DNA of 64,000 bases from Pengzhenrongella frigida. Lineage in GTDB: Bacteria > Actinomycetota > Actinomycetes > Actinomycetales > Cellulomonadaceae. The notes under the pieces are model-generated. The model saw only the letters and a list, made by a program, of their open reading frames with translations, did no database searches and was not told the DNA's origin. Position 1 is the stretch's first letter. Every line of letters begins with the position of its first letter. A program made the translations under genes and the position numbers. This document shows, piece after piece, positions 18,487-26,972 of the stretch. The DNA is taken from positions 62,001-126,000 of the forward strand of contig NZ_SDWW01000006.1 in assembly GCF_004168625.1 (NCBI RefSeq), read 5' to 3'.

Positions 18487-18861
18487 ATGGCCACGAAAGA
18501 GCTGACCGAGATCACGATCGAGCAGGCGATCAAGGACAACGACATCGTCCTGGTCGACTTCTGGGCCGAGTGGTGCGGCCCGTGCAAGCGCTTCGGGCCG
18601 GTCTTCGAGGCGTCCTCGGACGCGAACCCCGAGGTGCTGCACGCCAAGGTCGACACGGAGGCCGAGCAGGGCCTGGCGGGGGACCTCGGCATCACGTCCA
18701 TCCCGACCCTGATGGCGTTCCGCGAGGGCATCCTGGTCTTCAACCAGGCGGGTGCGCTGCCGGCCCCGGCCCTCGACCAGGTGCTGACGGCCGTCCGGGC
18801 TCTCGACATGACCGAGGTGCGCGCGCAGATCGCCGCCCAGGCCGTCGAACCGACCGCTTGA
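18487..18861 (+). CDS. Thioredoxin
   Basis: 124 residues. Active site WCGPC with C30 and C33, the cis-proline segment SIPTLMAF and the VKVDTEAEQGLA-type strand are intact. Compared with TrxA it has an extra C-terminal helix (TAVRALDMTEVRAQIAAQ). AGGAGA precedes ATG 18487. A general cytoplasmic disulfide reductase; Bcp at 19.0 kb is a possible client. The end of the gene lies in degenerate GTCGAMCG repeats (to about 18910). Confidence 0.92.
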   Translation: MATKELTEITIEQAIKDNDIVLVDFWAEWCGPCKRFGPVFEASSDANPEVLHAKVDTEAEQGLAGDLGITSIPTLMAFREGILVFNQAGALPAPALDQVLTAVRALDMTEVRAQIAAQAVEPTA

Positions 18862-18913
18862 CCTCGACCGCTCGGCGTCGAACCGCTGGCGTCGACCGCC
18901 CTGCCTCGAACAT

Positions 18914-18997
18914 TGGTGCGGGAGACGGGAATCGAACCCGCACGCCCGAAGGCACGGCGACCTAAACGCCGCGTGGCTACCATTTCACCACTCCCGC
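18914..18997 (-). tRNA. tRNA-Leu (anticodon TAG)
   Basis: Acceptor stem GCGGGAG/CTCCCGC, anticodon loop TTTAGGT, a variable arm (GTGCCTTCGGGCGT) and T-loop GGTTCGATTCC. Discriminator A and an encoded CCA (18914-18916) are present. Confidence 0.93.
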
Positions 18998-19049
18998 GTC
19001 GACCACCCTTCCACACCGCAGGGGTCGACCGTGCACGCGCGGCGGGGTG

Positions 19050-19520
19050 TCAGTCGATCCCGAGGTCGCGGCGCAGCTTGGTGACGTGGCCGGTCGCCTT
19101 GATGTTGTACTGCGCGAGCTCGACCTTCCCCGCGGGGTCGACGACGACGGTGGACCGGATCACGCCCGTGACGGTCTTGCCGTACAGGTTCTTCTCCCCG
19201 AACGCGCCCCACGCCTGCAGCACCTGCTTGTCGGGGTCCGAGACGAGCGGGAAGGTGAGCCCGTCCTGCTCGACGAACGTCGCGAGCTTGTCCACGCCGT
19301 CGGGCGAGACCCCCACGACGCTGTACCCCTTGCCCTGCAGCGCGGCGAGGGAGTCGCGGAAGTCGCAGGCCTGCGTCGTGCAGCCGGGCGTCATCGCCGC
19401 CGGGTAGAAGTACACGATCACATGCTGCCCGCGAAGGTCGGACAGGGTCAGGCTGCCGCCATCGGCAGTCGGCAGAGTGAAGTCGGGCGCGGTGTCACCA
19501 GGGACGAGACGGGGGGTCAT
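19050..19520 (-). CDS. bcp: Thioredoxin-dependent peroxiredoxin (Bcp/PrxQ)
   Basis: 156 residues. Reduces peroxides with electrons from thioredoxin. Peroxidatic C47 in TPGCTTQ and resolving C52 in ACDFRD are five residues apart as in the Bcp alpha-helix type. LVPGDTAPDFTLP and FPLVSDPDKQV are conserved. ATG 19520 has TAGGCT 7 bases upstream. Confidence 0.93.
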   Translation of the reverse strand: MTPRLVPGDTAPDFTLPTADGGSLTLSDLRGQHVIVYFYPAAMTPGCTTQACDFRDSLAALQGKGYSVVGVSPDGVDKLATFVEQDGLTFPLVSDPDKQVLQAWGAFGEKNLYGKTVTGVIRSTVVVDPAGKVELAQYNIKATGHVTKLRRDLGID

Positions 19521-19527
19521 GATGACC

Positions 19528-19533
19528 AGCCTA
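19528..19533 (-). promoter_or_regulatory. -10 element for leaderless bcp
   Basis: TAGGCT on the minus strand, 7 bases before ATG 19520. It sits back to back with the next promoter. Confidence 0.5.
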
Positions 19534-19545
19534 TCCAGGCGCGGG

Positions 19546-19551
19546 TACGGT
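19546..19551 (+). promoter_or_regulatory. -10 element for leaderless GroES-like gene
   Basis: TACGGT 6 bases before GTG 19558. The two divergent -10 boxes are only 12 bases apart. Confidence 0.5.
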
Positions 19552-19557
19552 CGGACG

Positions 19558-19908
19558 GTGACCACCTCCAGGGCCGAGCCGCCACCTGCGCACGAGCCCC
19601 CGGCTATCCGGATGCTCGCCGATCGACTGCTCGTGAAGTACGACGCGGAGTCGGCGGAGCGGCGGTCGTCGTCGGGCATCGTGATCCCGGCGACCGCCGT
19701 CGTGGAGCGCAAGCTGGCGTGGGGTGCGGTCGCAGCCACGGGTCAGGGCGTCCGCCAGGTGAACGTCGGCGACCGGGTGCTGTTCGACCCCGAGGATCGC
19801 GCGGAGGTCGAGCGGACGGGTACCGTCTACGTGGTCCTGCGCGAGAAGGACGTTCACGCGGTGGCCCGCCCCGAGGCGGACGGGCAGCGCACCGGGCTCT
19901 ACCTCTGA
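19558..19908 (+). CDS. GroES-like (Cpn10 domain) protein
   Basis: 116 residues. After a Pro-rich head of about 18 residues comes a Cpn10 fold: IRMLADRLLVKYD, SSSGIVIPATAVVERKLAWGAVAATGQGV, VNVGDRVLF and YVVLREKDVHAV. No groEL is adjacent and the mobile loop differs from canonical GroES, so this is probably the second, GroES-like paralogue found in many actinobacteria. Its partner is unknown. Confidence 0.75.
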   Translation: MTTSRAEPPPAHEPPAIRMLADRLLVKYDAESAERRSSSGIVIPATAVVERKLAWGAVAATGQGVRQVNVGDRVLFDPEDRAEVERTGTVYVVLREKDVHAVARPEADGQRTGLYL

Positions 19909-20018
19909 GGGTTCAGATGGCGAGCGTTCGGGTGAGGCGCGACCTCAGGCCGATCCGACGATTGCGGTGCGCCGCCGCCGGATGGTCCTATGGGTGAAAG
20001 ACGAAGGAGGAAGGCAAC

Positions 20019-20240
20019 ATGGCTGACGTGATGAATGTGCCCGACCACGATTCGACGGAGGAGCTCCTCGACCTCCTGGCGGAGCATGTCCCGCTCGCCC
20101 TGCTGGCGGACCTGACCGCGCCGTCCGTCCCCGCGTCGGCCGAGATCCTGCGGTCGGAGGGCCTGCCCGACGACGCCTGGTGGGAGAGCACGGACTCCGA
20201 GCCGGTCCCGCCGAGCGATCAGGAACCCGATCCGGCGTGA
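20019..20240 (+). CDS. Small acidic hypothetical protein
   Basis: 73 residues, very acidic, with a helical first half (TEELLDLLAEHVPLALLADL) and a disordered acidic Pro-rich tail. A strong AAGGAGGAAGG site sits 6 bases before ATG 20019, so it is clearly translated. No family recognised. It lies between the GroES-like gene and tRNA-Lys. Confidence 0.65.
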   Translation: MADVMNVPDHDSTEELLDLLAEHVPLALLADLTAPSVPASAEILRSEGLPDDAWWESTDSEPVPPSDQEPDPA

Positions 20241-20305
20241 CGTGGGCCACGTCCGGGGCCCCTGGTTAGCATCGGGGGCCTGGGCCGTGTAGCGTCATGC
20301 ATCGC

Positions 20306-20378
<73 letters not shown>

Positions 20379-20383
20379 CAGAT

Positions 20384-20429
20384 AAGGCCCCTCACCAGCG
20401 GAAACGCCGGCGAGGGGCCTTCGTTTTTT
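20384..20429 (+). terminator. Intrinsic terminator after tRNA-Lys
   Basis: 10-bp stem (20384-20393 with 20412-20421) followed by a run of six T. The clearest rho-independent terminator in the window. Confidence 0.9.
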
Positions 20430-20550
20430 GGTCGGCCCGTCCCGGTCGCGTCTCATCCCTGCGGGGTGACGCGACGTCAGGTCTGCGGCTGGCAGCGTTT
20501 GCCTCCTTGCAACCCGACCGCGCCCCAGGCGGGCTGGTGGAGGATCGGCG

Positions 20551-21768
20551 ATGGAGCTGACCTACGGCCTGTCCACGCTGCTGGCCATCGCGTTCGTCGC
20601 CGCGGTCGCCCCGATCGTCGTCGGGCTCGTCCCCGGGCTGCACCTGCCCCAGGTGGTCGTGTTCCTCGTGGGTGGCGCGCTGATCGGTCCGGAGGTCCTC
20701 GACTGGGGCGACCCGGCCACCGTGGAGCCGTTCGTCAACCTGGGGCTCGGGTTCCTGTTCCTGCTCGCCGGCTACGAGCTCGACTTCAGGCTCCTGCTGG
20801 CCGCGCCCGGGCGGCTCGCGGTCATCGGGTGGGCCGCCAGCCTCGCGCTCGCCCTGGGGGTCGTCGGCGTCCTGGCCGCCACCGGGTTCGTCCGCGCGTT
20901 CGTTCCCGTGTCGTTGGCCCTGACGACGACGGCGCTCGGCATCGTGCTGCCGATCCTGCGCGAGAACGCCATGCTGACCGGCGCGTTCGGGACCAACGTC
21001 GTCGCGGCCGGCGCGGTCGGGGAGCTGGCGCCCATCGTGGCCATCGCGATCTTCCTGAGCGCGAACGGGCAGTTCATCGGCCTCGCCTCGCTGGTCGCCG
21101 TCGCGCTCGTCGCGCTCCTGCTCAGCTACGCGCCCCGGTTGCTCCGGGGGCGGCGTGTCCGGTCGATCATGCTCGCCGGTGAGCACTCCACGACGCAGAC
21201 CACGCTGCGCTGGACGATCCTGCTGCTCCTGTTCCTGCTCGTGATCGCGGCGGATTTCGGGCTCGACATCGTGCTCGGAGCGTTCCTGGCCGGCGGCGTC
21301 CTGAGGCGATGGGCGCCGGGGGACACCGAACAGCTCGAGGTCAAGCTCGACGCCATCGGCTATGGGTTCTTCATCCCGATCTTCTTCGTCGCGGCGGGGA
21401 TGAGCCTGGACCTGAGGTCGATCGCCGACGCGCCGGCGCGGGTGCTGGTGTTCTTCGTCCTGCTGCTGGTGGTCCGCGGGCTGCCGGCCCTCGTGGTCTA
21501 CCGGCGCTCGCTCGTGCGGCGGGAGCGGGTCGAGATGACGCTGCTCACCGCCACGGCGCTCCCGCTCCTGGTCGCGCTCACCCACATCGGGCTCGCCAAC
21601 GGCACCATGCTGCGCGAGAACGCCGCCGCGCTCGTCGGGGCCGGCGTGCTGTCGGTGATCGTCTTCCCCGCTGCCGGCCTGGCGGTGCGCCGCCGCGGCG
21701 AGCCGGCGTCGGCGGCCCCCGCCGCGTCACCACCGTCAGATCCGTCGACGATCGGAGAGGCACCATGA
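20551..21768 (+). CDS. CPA2-type cation:proton antiporter
   Basis: 405 residues with 11-13 hydrophobic helices. GLFLLAGYELD-type motif (GFLFLLAGYELDF near 70-82), the SLALTTTALGIVLPILRE helix and AADFGLDIVLGAFLAGGVLR carry the acidic residue used for ion exchange in the KefB/NapA group. No C-terminal TrkA-N or RCK domain, so regulation differs from Kef. The stop overlaps the DUF2252 start (ATGA), linking the two products. Confidence 0.85.
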   Translation: MELTYGLSTLLAIAFVAAVAPIVVGLVPGLHLPQVVVFLVGGALIGPEVLDWGDPATVEPFVNLGLGFLFLLAGYELDFRLLLAAPGRLAVIGWAASLALALGVVGVLAATGFVRAFVPVSLALTTTALGIVLPILRENAMLTGAFGTNVVAAGAVGELAPIVAIAIFLSANGQFIGLASLVAVALVALLLSYAPRLLRGRRVRSIMLAGEHSTTQTTLRWTILLLLFLLVIAADFGLDIVLGAFLAGGVLRRWAPGDTEQLEVKLDAIGYGFFIPIFFVAAGMSLDLRSIADAPARVLVFFVLLLVVRGLPALVVYRRSLVRRERVEMTLLTATALPLLVALTHIGLANGTMLRENAAALVGAGVLSVIVFPAAGLAVRRRGEPASAAPAASPPSDPSTIGEAP

Positions 21769-23210
21769 GCGGTCCGCCGAAAGCCACCGCGCTCCCGGAG
21801 CTCCCCGACCCCGACTACCTGCCGAAGCGGACGCTCAGCGAGCGGGTGGCGCACGGACGGGAGCTGCGTGCACAGCTCCCGCACGAGCGCCAGGCCACCT
21901 GGACGCTCTCGCCCACCCGGGCCGACCCGCTCGCGATCCTCGACCGGCAGTCGGCGGAGCGGATCGAGGACCTGGTCCCGATCCGCTACGGGCGGATGGC
22001 CGCCTCCCCGTTCGCCTTCTTCCGGGGCGGCGCGGCAATCATGGCCGCCGACCTCGCCGGGACCCCCACCAGCGGGCTGCGCGCACAGCTCTGCGGGGAC
22101 GCGCACCTGTTGAACTTCGGGATGTTCGACACCCCGGAACGCTCGCTCGTCTTCGGGCTCAACGACTTCGACGAGACCCTGCCGGGCCCCATCGAGTGGG
22201 ACGTCAAGCGGCTCGCGGCCAGCGTCGAGGTCGCCGCCCGGGATCTGCAGTTCGGGCGCACCGAGCGCCACGCGGCGGTGCTGGCGACCGTCCGCTCCTA
22301 CCGGGCGGCCATGGCGGGCTTCGCGGCGCTCCGCAACGTCGAGGTCTGGACGCGGCGCCTGCCCGCCAAGACCCTGGAGCGCCAGATGGCGATCGCGGCC
22401 GACCACCAGACCCAGCGCGAGGTGCGGAAGGCGATCCGCAAGGCGCTCAGTCGGGACAGTCTCACGGCGTTCGAACGGCTCATCGAGGCGCACGACGGTG
22501 CGCTGCGGTTCAGGGCGGCGCCGCCGCTCGTGGTCCCGGTCGAGGCCCTGCTCGATCAGCACGAACGTGAGCGCTACGTCGAGGTGATGAGCTCGTTCCT
22601 CGAGCAGTACCGGGGGAGCCTTCCCCCGCACCTGCGGTACCTGGTGGAGTCATACCGTTTCGCGCGGATGGCGCGCAAGGTCGTCGGCGTGGGCAGCGTC
22701 GGGACCCGGGCCTGGGTCGTCCTGCTGATCGGCCGGGACGCCTCGGACCCCCTGCTGCTGCAGCTCAAGGAGGCGAAGCCGTCCGTGCTGGAGCCGTACG
22801 CGGGTCCCTCGGTCTACGAGACGCAGGGGCGCCGTGTGGTCGAGGGCCAACGCTTCATGCAGACGGCGAGCGACCCCCTGCTCGGCTGGTACCGCCTGAG
22901 GGCTCTGGACGACCAGATGCACGACTTCTACGTGCGCCAGCTCTGGGACGGCAAGTCCTCGATCGATGTGGCCCGGCTGTCGCCGGCGGGCCTCGTTGCC
23001 TACGGCGAGGCGTGCGGGTGGACCCTTGCGCGCGGGCACGCGCGTTCCGGCGACCGGATCGCCCTGGCCGCCTTCCTCGGCGAGGACGCCGCGTTCGACG
23101 ACGCGATCGCCGCGTTCGCCGCGACGTACGCGGACGTCAACGAGTCCGACCATCGGCGGCTGGTCGCGGCGATCGCGAGCGGGCGCGTGCCCGCCGTCAG
23201 CGGGGTCTGA
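21765..23210 (+). CDS. DUF2252 family protein
   Basis: 481 residues. LCGDAHLLNFGMF and GLNDFDETLPGPIEWDVKRLAAS resemble the catalytic and metal-binding loops of aminoglycoside phosphotransferase-like kinases, and YGRMAASPFAFFRG is the family signature. The later YVRQLWDGKSS region is also typical. Substrate unknown. GGAGAGG precedes ATG 21765 and the gene is translationally coupled to the antiporter. Confidence 0.85.
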   Translation: MSGPPKATALPELPDPDYLPKRTLSERVAHGRELRAQLPHERQATWTLSPTRADPLAILDRQSAERIEDLVPIRYGRMAASPFAFFRGGAAIMAADLAGTPTSGLRAQLCGDAHLLNFGMFDTPERSLVFGLNDFDETLPGPIEWDVKRLAASVEVAARDLQFGRTERHAAVLATVRSYRAAMAGFAALRNVEVWTRRLPAKTLERQMAIAADHQTQREVRKAIRKALSRDSLTAFERLIEAHDGALRFRAAPPLVVPVEALLDQHERERYVEVMSSFLEQYRGSLPPHLRYLVESYRFARMARKVVGVGSVGTRAWVVLLIGRDASDPLLLQLKEAKPSVLEPYAGPSVYETQGRRVVEGQRFMQTASDPLLGWYRLRALDDQMHDFYVRQLWDGKSSIDVARLSPAGLVAYGEACGWTLARGHARSGDRIALAAFLGEDAAFDDAIAAFAATYADVNESDHRRLVAAIASGRVPAVSGV

Positions 23211-23220
23211 TCTGGCCCGG

Positions 23221-24228
23221 CTACTTGGCGAGCGCCGCGTCGGAGGAGAACACCAGGCCGACGGCGATCTTGCCCTGCTGCAGGGCCGTCTTGGTCAGCG
23301 GCCCACCGGCGTCGAGGGAGGTGAACTCCGCGAAGTCGAGCGCGTAGGTCTCCTCAAGACCCGGCTGGCAGAACGGGCGATCGGGGCACTCCGGCGGTCC
23401 GCCGAGGGTGAGGCCCCCGCACGTGGCGGCGAGCTCGCTCAGCGTGGCGACGTCGTACTCCTCGGCGAACGCGGTGGTGACCGCGAACGCGTTCTGGTCC
23501 TGCGCGGCTGCCGGGGTGCCGAACGTGAGCCCGACCCCGTCGCCGAGCGTCGTCAGGGCCGCCATCGTGGCGTCGAGGTCCGAGCTCGCGACGGCCGCCG
23601 CGTCGGCGCCGTTGACCGACTTGTTGAGGAACTCGGTGAACGTGCCCGCGTACTCCGGCACGATCGTCAGCTCGCCGGACTCGAGAGCCGGTGCGTAGGT
23701 CTCGCGGTTGCCGATGGTCTGCGTGCTCGCGTCGTAGCCGGCGGCGCGGAGCACGCCCGCATACAGCTCGGCGAGCGTGGCGCTCTCGGAGAAGTTGCCC
23801 GCGCCGACCACGATCTTCTTGCCCGCGCCGACGGCGTCCTGCGCGGAGAGCTCGTTCGCCTCGAGGTACTGCGCCGCCACCTCGGTCGAGGTCTGGCGGT
23901 CCACGTCGACGGACTTGTTCAGGGCCACCAGGGTGTCGGTGTCGAGGGTGGCGGACACCGCGTCGAGGAGGCCGACGATCGCCGTGTCGCCCTCGATCGC
24001 GGCGGTGTTGATCGCCGGGACGATGTTGTCGACGGTCTGCAGCCCCAGGTCGTCCTCGAGGACGACCAGCTTGTCCCCGGCGACGGGCTCGCAGGTCATC
24101 AGCTCGGTGCCGGTGACCGTGGCGGCCGTGGTGGCGCCGCCGCCGGAGGACCCGGCGTCGCCGCACGCTGCTGTCAGCAGCAGGACGGCGGCGGCAAGGG
24201 CACCGAGCGTGGTTCGACGTGCTCGCAT
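23221..24228 (-). CDS. Glycine betaine/choline-type ABC transporter binding lipoprotein, apparently circularly permuted
   Basis: 335 residues. Lipobox LLLTAAC with C22. OpuAC-family homology is clear, but the order is unusual: residues 53-127 (KLVVLEDDLGLQ, NIVP, LNKSVDVD) match the part that usually forms the C-terminus, and residues 137-335 (KKIVVGAGNFSES through QGKIAVGLVFSSDAALAK) match the usual beginning and middle. The protein ends exactly where the normal one would continue with VVLEDD. GGAGG lies before ATG 24228. It would bind an osmolyte outside the membrane for the permeases that follow on the minus strand's upstream side. Confidence 0.85.
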   Translation of the reverse strand: MRARRTTLGALAAAVLLLTAACGDAGSSGGGATTAATVTGTELMTCEPVAGDKLVVLEDDLGLQTVDNIVPAINTAAIEGDTAIVGLLDAVSATLDTDTLVALNKSVDVDRQTSTEVAAQYLEANELSAQDAVGAGKKIVVGAGNFSESATLAELYAGVLRAAGYDASTQTIGNRETYAPALESGELTIVPEYAGTFTEFLNKSVNGADAAAVASSDLDATMAALTTLGDGVGLTFGTPAAAQDQNAFAVTTAFAEEYDVATLSELAATCGGLTLGGPPECPDRPFCQPGLEETYALDFAEFTSLDAGGPLTKTALQQGKIAVGLVFSSDAALAK

Positions 24229-24326
24229 GGAGAACCTCCGGGAGGATGTGCCGCGCCAGGCGGCATGGGTGACCATTTGATCCCGCGAACGCCTGCCGGG
24301 CAACCGTTCGAGGGGTGTCGATCGCG

Positions 24327-25052
24327 TCACGATTGTGCACGTGCGACCCGCGCGGCCGCGCGCCGGGGTCGTCGTCCGACGGGCCGCATCGGGCGCGGGG
24401 TCATCAGATGCTGGAGGCCTGCCATCACGCCCTCGGCGCCCAGGCACAGGCCCGCGACGAGGACGCCCCCGGCCAGCACTTCGCCGAACCGGCGCGTGGC
24501 GAGCCCGGTGATGATGTAGGTCCCGAGCCCGCCGCCGCCCACGAGGGCGGCGAGCGGGACCGTCGCGATGACCTGGACCACCGCCGTGCGCAGCCCCGCC
24601 CCGATGAGCGGCAGGGCCAGCGGGATCTCGACCAGCGCGAGTGACCGTCGCCCGGACATGCCCATACCGCGGGCCGCCTCGCGCACGTCCTGATCGACGT
24701 CGCGCAGGCCGGCATAGGTGTTGGTGAGGATCACGGGGATGGCGAAGATCGCGGCCGCGAGCACCGTGGGCCGGTTGCCGAACCCGATCGCGGTCGACGC
24801 GAAGATGAGCAGCAACGCGAAGGTCGGCAGCGCGCGCGAGGTGTTGGCGGCCACGACCGTGAGTGCTCCGCCCCGGCCCCGGTGGCCGAGCCAGATCCCG
24901 AGCGGCAGCGCGACCGCGGTGGCCAGCAGGACCGCCAGCGCCGACATCGTGAGGTGCTCGAGGGTGCGGACCGGGATGCCGTCCGGGCCCTGCCAGTTGA
25001 GGGGGTCGTTCAGCCAGACCAGGGCCTGACCGACGATGTTGTCGTCGTTCAT
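24327..25052 (-). CDS. ABC transporter permease (OpuCB/OpuCD/ProW family)
   Basis: 241 residues with about six helices. The EAA loop reads REAARGMGMSGRRSLALVEIPLALPLI. RTLEHLTMSALAVLLATAVALPLGI is the typical first helix. Coupled to the other permease by an ATGA overlap (25049-25052). The C-terminal 20 residues are Arg-rich. Confidence 0.9.
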   Translation of the reverse strand: MNDDNIVGQALVWLNDPLNWQGPDGIPVRTLEHLTMSALAVLLATAVALPLGIWLGHRGRGGALTVVAANTSRALPTFALLLIFASTAIGFGNRPTVLAAAIFAIPVILTNTYAGLRDVDQDVREAARGMGMSGRRSLALVEIPLALPLIGAGLRTAVVQVIATVPLAALVGGGGLGTYIITGLATRRFGEVLAGGVLVAGLCLGAEGVMAGLQHLMTPRPMRPVGRRPRRAAARVARAQS

Positions 25053-25720
25053 GCGCCGCTCCCGGTCCGGACCCACGGTGTGGCCAGCCGGCCGGCCACC
25101 GCGAGCAGCAGGTCGGCCACGAGCGCGATCGCCAGGCAGAGCAGCGTCGCCGTCATGACCTCCGCGTGGTAGTTGCTGTTGAAGCCCCGGAACATCAGCT
25201 GACCGAGCCCGCCGAAGCCGACCACGACCCCGATGGTCACGAGGGCGACCGTGGTCACGGTGGCGAGCCGTAGCCCGACCACGATCGCCGGCAGCGCGGT
25301 CGGGAGCTCGACGGTGAGGAGCACGCGGGTCGGGCCGTAGCCGAGCCCGCGGGCCGCGTCCCGGATCTCGGGGTCGACCCCCTGGAGGCCGACGAGGATG
25401 TTCCGGACCAGCACGAGCAAGGCGTAGGCCACCAGTCCGATCAGCACGGTGGTGCGGCCGATGCCGGTGAACGGCGCCAGGATCGCGAACAGCGCGAGCG
25501 ACGGGATCGTGTAGAGCACCCCCGACAGGCCCAGGATCGGCCCCGCGAGCCGGGGGCGGGCGTGGGCCAGCATGGCCAGCGGCAGGGCGATGGCGAAGGC
25601 GATGACCACGGCCTGCACGGTCAGCGACACGTGCTGACCGAGCGCCTCGGAGATGTCGGCCCAGTTGTTCTGGACGTAGTCCCACGACAACCAGGGGTTG
25701 GCGGGCTCGGACGCGGTCAT
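25049..25720 (-). CDS. ABC transporter permease (OpuCB/OpuCD/ProW family)
   Basis: 223 residues, five or six helices, EAA loop RDAARGLGYGPTRVLLTVELPTALPAI. QHVSLTVQAVVIAFAIALPLAM marks the first helix. It is the promoter-proximal gene of the minus-strand half of the osmoprotectant transporter; TAGCGT lies 8 bases before ATG 25720, so it is probably leaderless. It diverges from the ATPase gene. Confidence 0.9.
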   Translation of the reverse strand: MTASEPANPWLSWDYVQNNWADISEALGQHVSLTVQAVVIAFAIALPLAMLAHARPRLAGPILGLSGVLYTIPSLALFAILAPFTGIGRTTVLIGLVAYALLVLVRNILVGLQGVDPEIRDAARGLGYGPTRVLLTVELPTALPAIVVGLRLATVTTVALVTIGVVVGFGGLGQLMFRGFNSNYHAEVMTATLLCLAIALVADLLLAVAGRLATPWVRTGSGA

Positions 25721-25727
25721 GCGCCCG

Positions 25728-25818
25728 GACGCTACCCGCGTCCGCGCCCGACCGTGCGGTTTGCCCGACCGCGCGGTGTGCCTGACCGTGCGGGCTGTCG
25801 GCCGACGCGGGTAGCGTC
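25728..25818. promoter_or_regulatory. Divergent symmetric promoters of the osmoprotectant transporter
   Basis: A perfect 15-bp inverted repeat (25728-25742 and 25804-25818) bounds the region. Each arm contains TAGCGT reading outward, 8 bases before the start codon of the permease (25720, minus) and of the ATPase (25826, plus). Three direct repeats lie between the arms. The layout fits two matched core promoters with shared operators. Confidence 0.65.
25750..25793. repeat. Three 17-bp iterated repeats (operator candidate)
   Basis: GACCGYGCGG recurs at 25750, 25767 and 25784, spaced exactly 17 bases, followed by partly conserved TTTGC/TGTGC/GCTGT spacers. The spacing of about 1.6 helical turns would place bound proteins in a regular array. 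Confidence 0.7.
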
Positions 25819-25825
25819 GCTGCGC

Positions 25826-26899
25826 ATGAGCACCCCCGCCGCACCTCGCCCCGCGGGCGCACCGGTCATCCGGTTCGAGCAGGCACGCAAGGAGTACCCG
25901 GACGGCACCGTCGCGGTGCACGGGCTCGACCTCGACGTGGCCGAGCACGAGCTGCTCGTGCTCGTCGGGCCGTCCGGCTGCGGCAAGTCGACGACGCTGC
26001 GGATGGCGAACCGGCTGGTGGAGCTGACCGCTGGCCGCGTCCTGGTCGAGGGTCAGGACATCGCCCGGACCGATCCGGTCGCCCTGCGTCGCCGCATCGG
26101 CTACGTCATCCAGAACGTGGGGCTGTTCCCGCACCGGACCGTCGGGCAGAACATCGCTACGGTGCCCGCCCTGCTCGGCTGGGACCGGCAGCGCACCCGG
26201 ACTCGCACCGCCGAGCTGCTCGAGCTCGTCGGCCTCGATCCCGGGGTCTACTCGGCTCGGTACCCGTACCAGCTCTCCGGTGGCGAGCGGCAGCGGGTCG
26301 GGGTCGCCCGGGCGCTCGCGGCCGACCCGCCCGTGCTGCTCATGGACGAGCCGTTCGGTGCGGTCGATCCGGAGGGCCGACGGCGGCTGCAGCAGGAGTT
26401 CTGGCGCATCCAGCGAGAGCTCGGCACCACGGTGATGCTCGTGACCCACGACATCGACGAGGCGGTGCGGCTCGGGGACCGGATCGCGGTGTTCAGCCAG
26501 GGTGGCCACCTCGAGCAGCTGACCGATGCCGTGAACCTCCTGGCGCGGCCCGCAGCCGGCATGGTCGCGGACTTCGTGGGCAACGGGCGCGCGGTGCGCC
26601 TGCTCGGCATCGGGGAGCTCGTCGCTGTCGACCTCGAGCCCGCAGGGTCGAGCAGCAACGGCCCGGCGCCGGCTCCGCTGCTCGCCCCCGCCTCGGCGCT
26701 CCGGCTGGGGAGCCGGTTCGACGACGCATTTGCGGCGCTCGCGGCCTCGGGCGGGCAGGCCGTGCCGGTCCTGGCCGGTGGGGGTGCCGGGGCCGCGATC
26801 GCCGGCTGGCTGACCCCTGACGGCCTGCTCGGGGCGCTGCGCCGGATCACCGCCCACGCGGCTGACGAGAGCGACGAGGCGGCCTCGGCGCACCGGTGA
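25826..26899 (+). CDS. ABC transporter ATP-binding protein (OpuCA/ProV family)
   Basis: 357 residues. Walker A GPSGCGKST, Q-loop IQNVGLFPHRT, signature QLSGGERQRVGVARAL, Walker B LLMDEPFGAVD and THDIDEAVRLGDR are intact. The tail (about 250-357) is where CBS domains sit in osmolyte transporters; here it is Ala/Gly-rich and only weakly CBS-like. It faces away from the permease and binding-protein genes but belongs to the same system. Confidence 0.92.
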   Translation: MSTPAAPRPAGAPVIRFEQARKEYPDGTVAVHGLDLDVAEHELLVLVGPSGCGKSTTLRMANRLVELTAGRVLVEGQDIARTDPVALRRRIGYVIQNVGLFPHRTVGQNIATVPALLGWDRQRTRTRTAELLELVGLDPGVYSARYPYQLSGGERQRVGVARALAADPPVLLMDEPFGAVDPEGRRRLQQEFWRIQRELGTTVMLVTHDIDEAVRLGDRIAVFSQGGHLEQLTDAVNLLARPAAGMVADFVGNGRAVRLLGIGELVAVDLEPAGSSSNGPAPAPLLAPASALRLGSRFDDAFAALAASGGQAVPVLAGGGAGAAIAGWLTPDGLLGALRRITAHAADESDEAASAHR

Positions 26900-26972
26900 G
26901 CGGGGCCACCGGCTTTCGGCCGCGTCGCGGTCGCGGACTTCGGGAACGGCGCGCGGCTCGATACCCTGCACC

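Noticed and set aside
25750-25793. Possible CRISPR-like array
   Set aside because: Only three 17-bp units without unique spacers, and no cas genes in the window.
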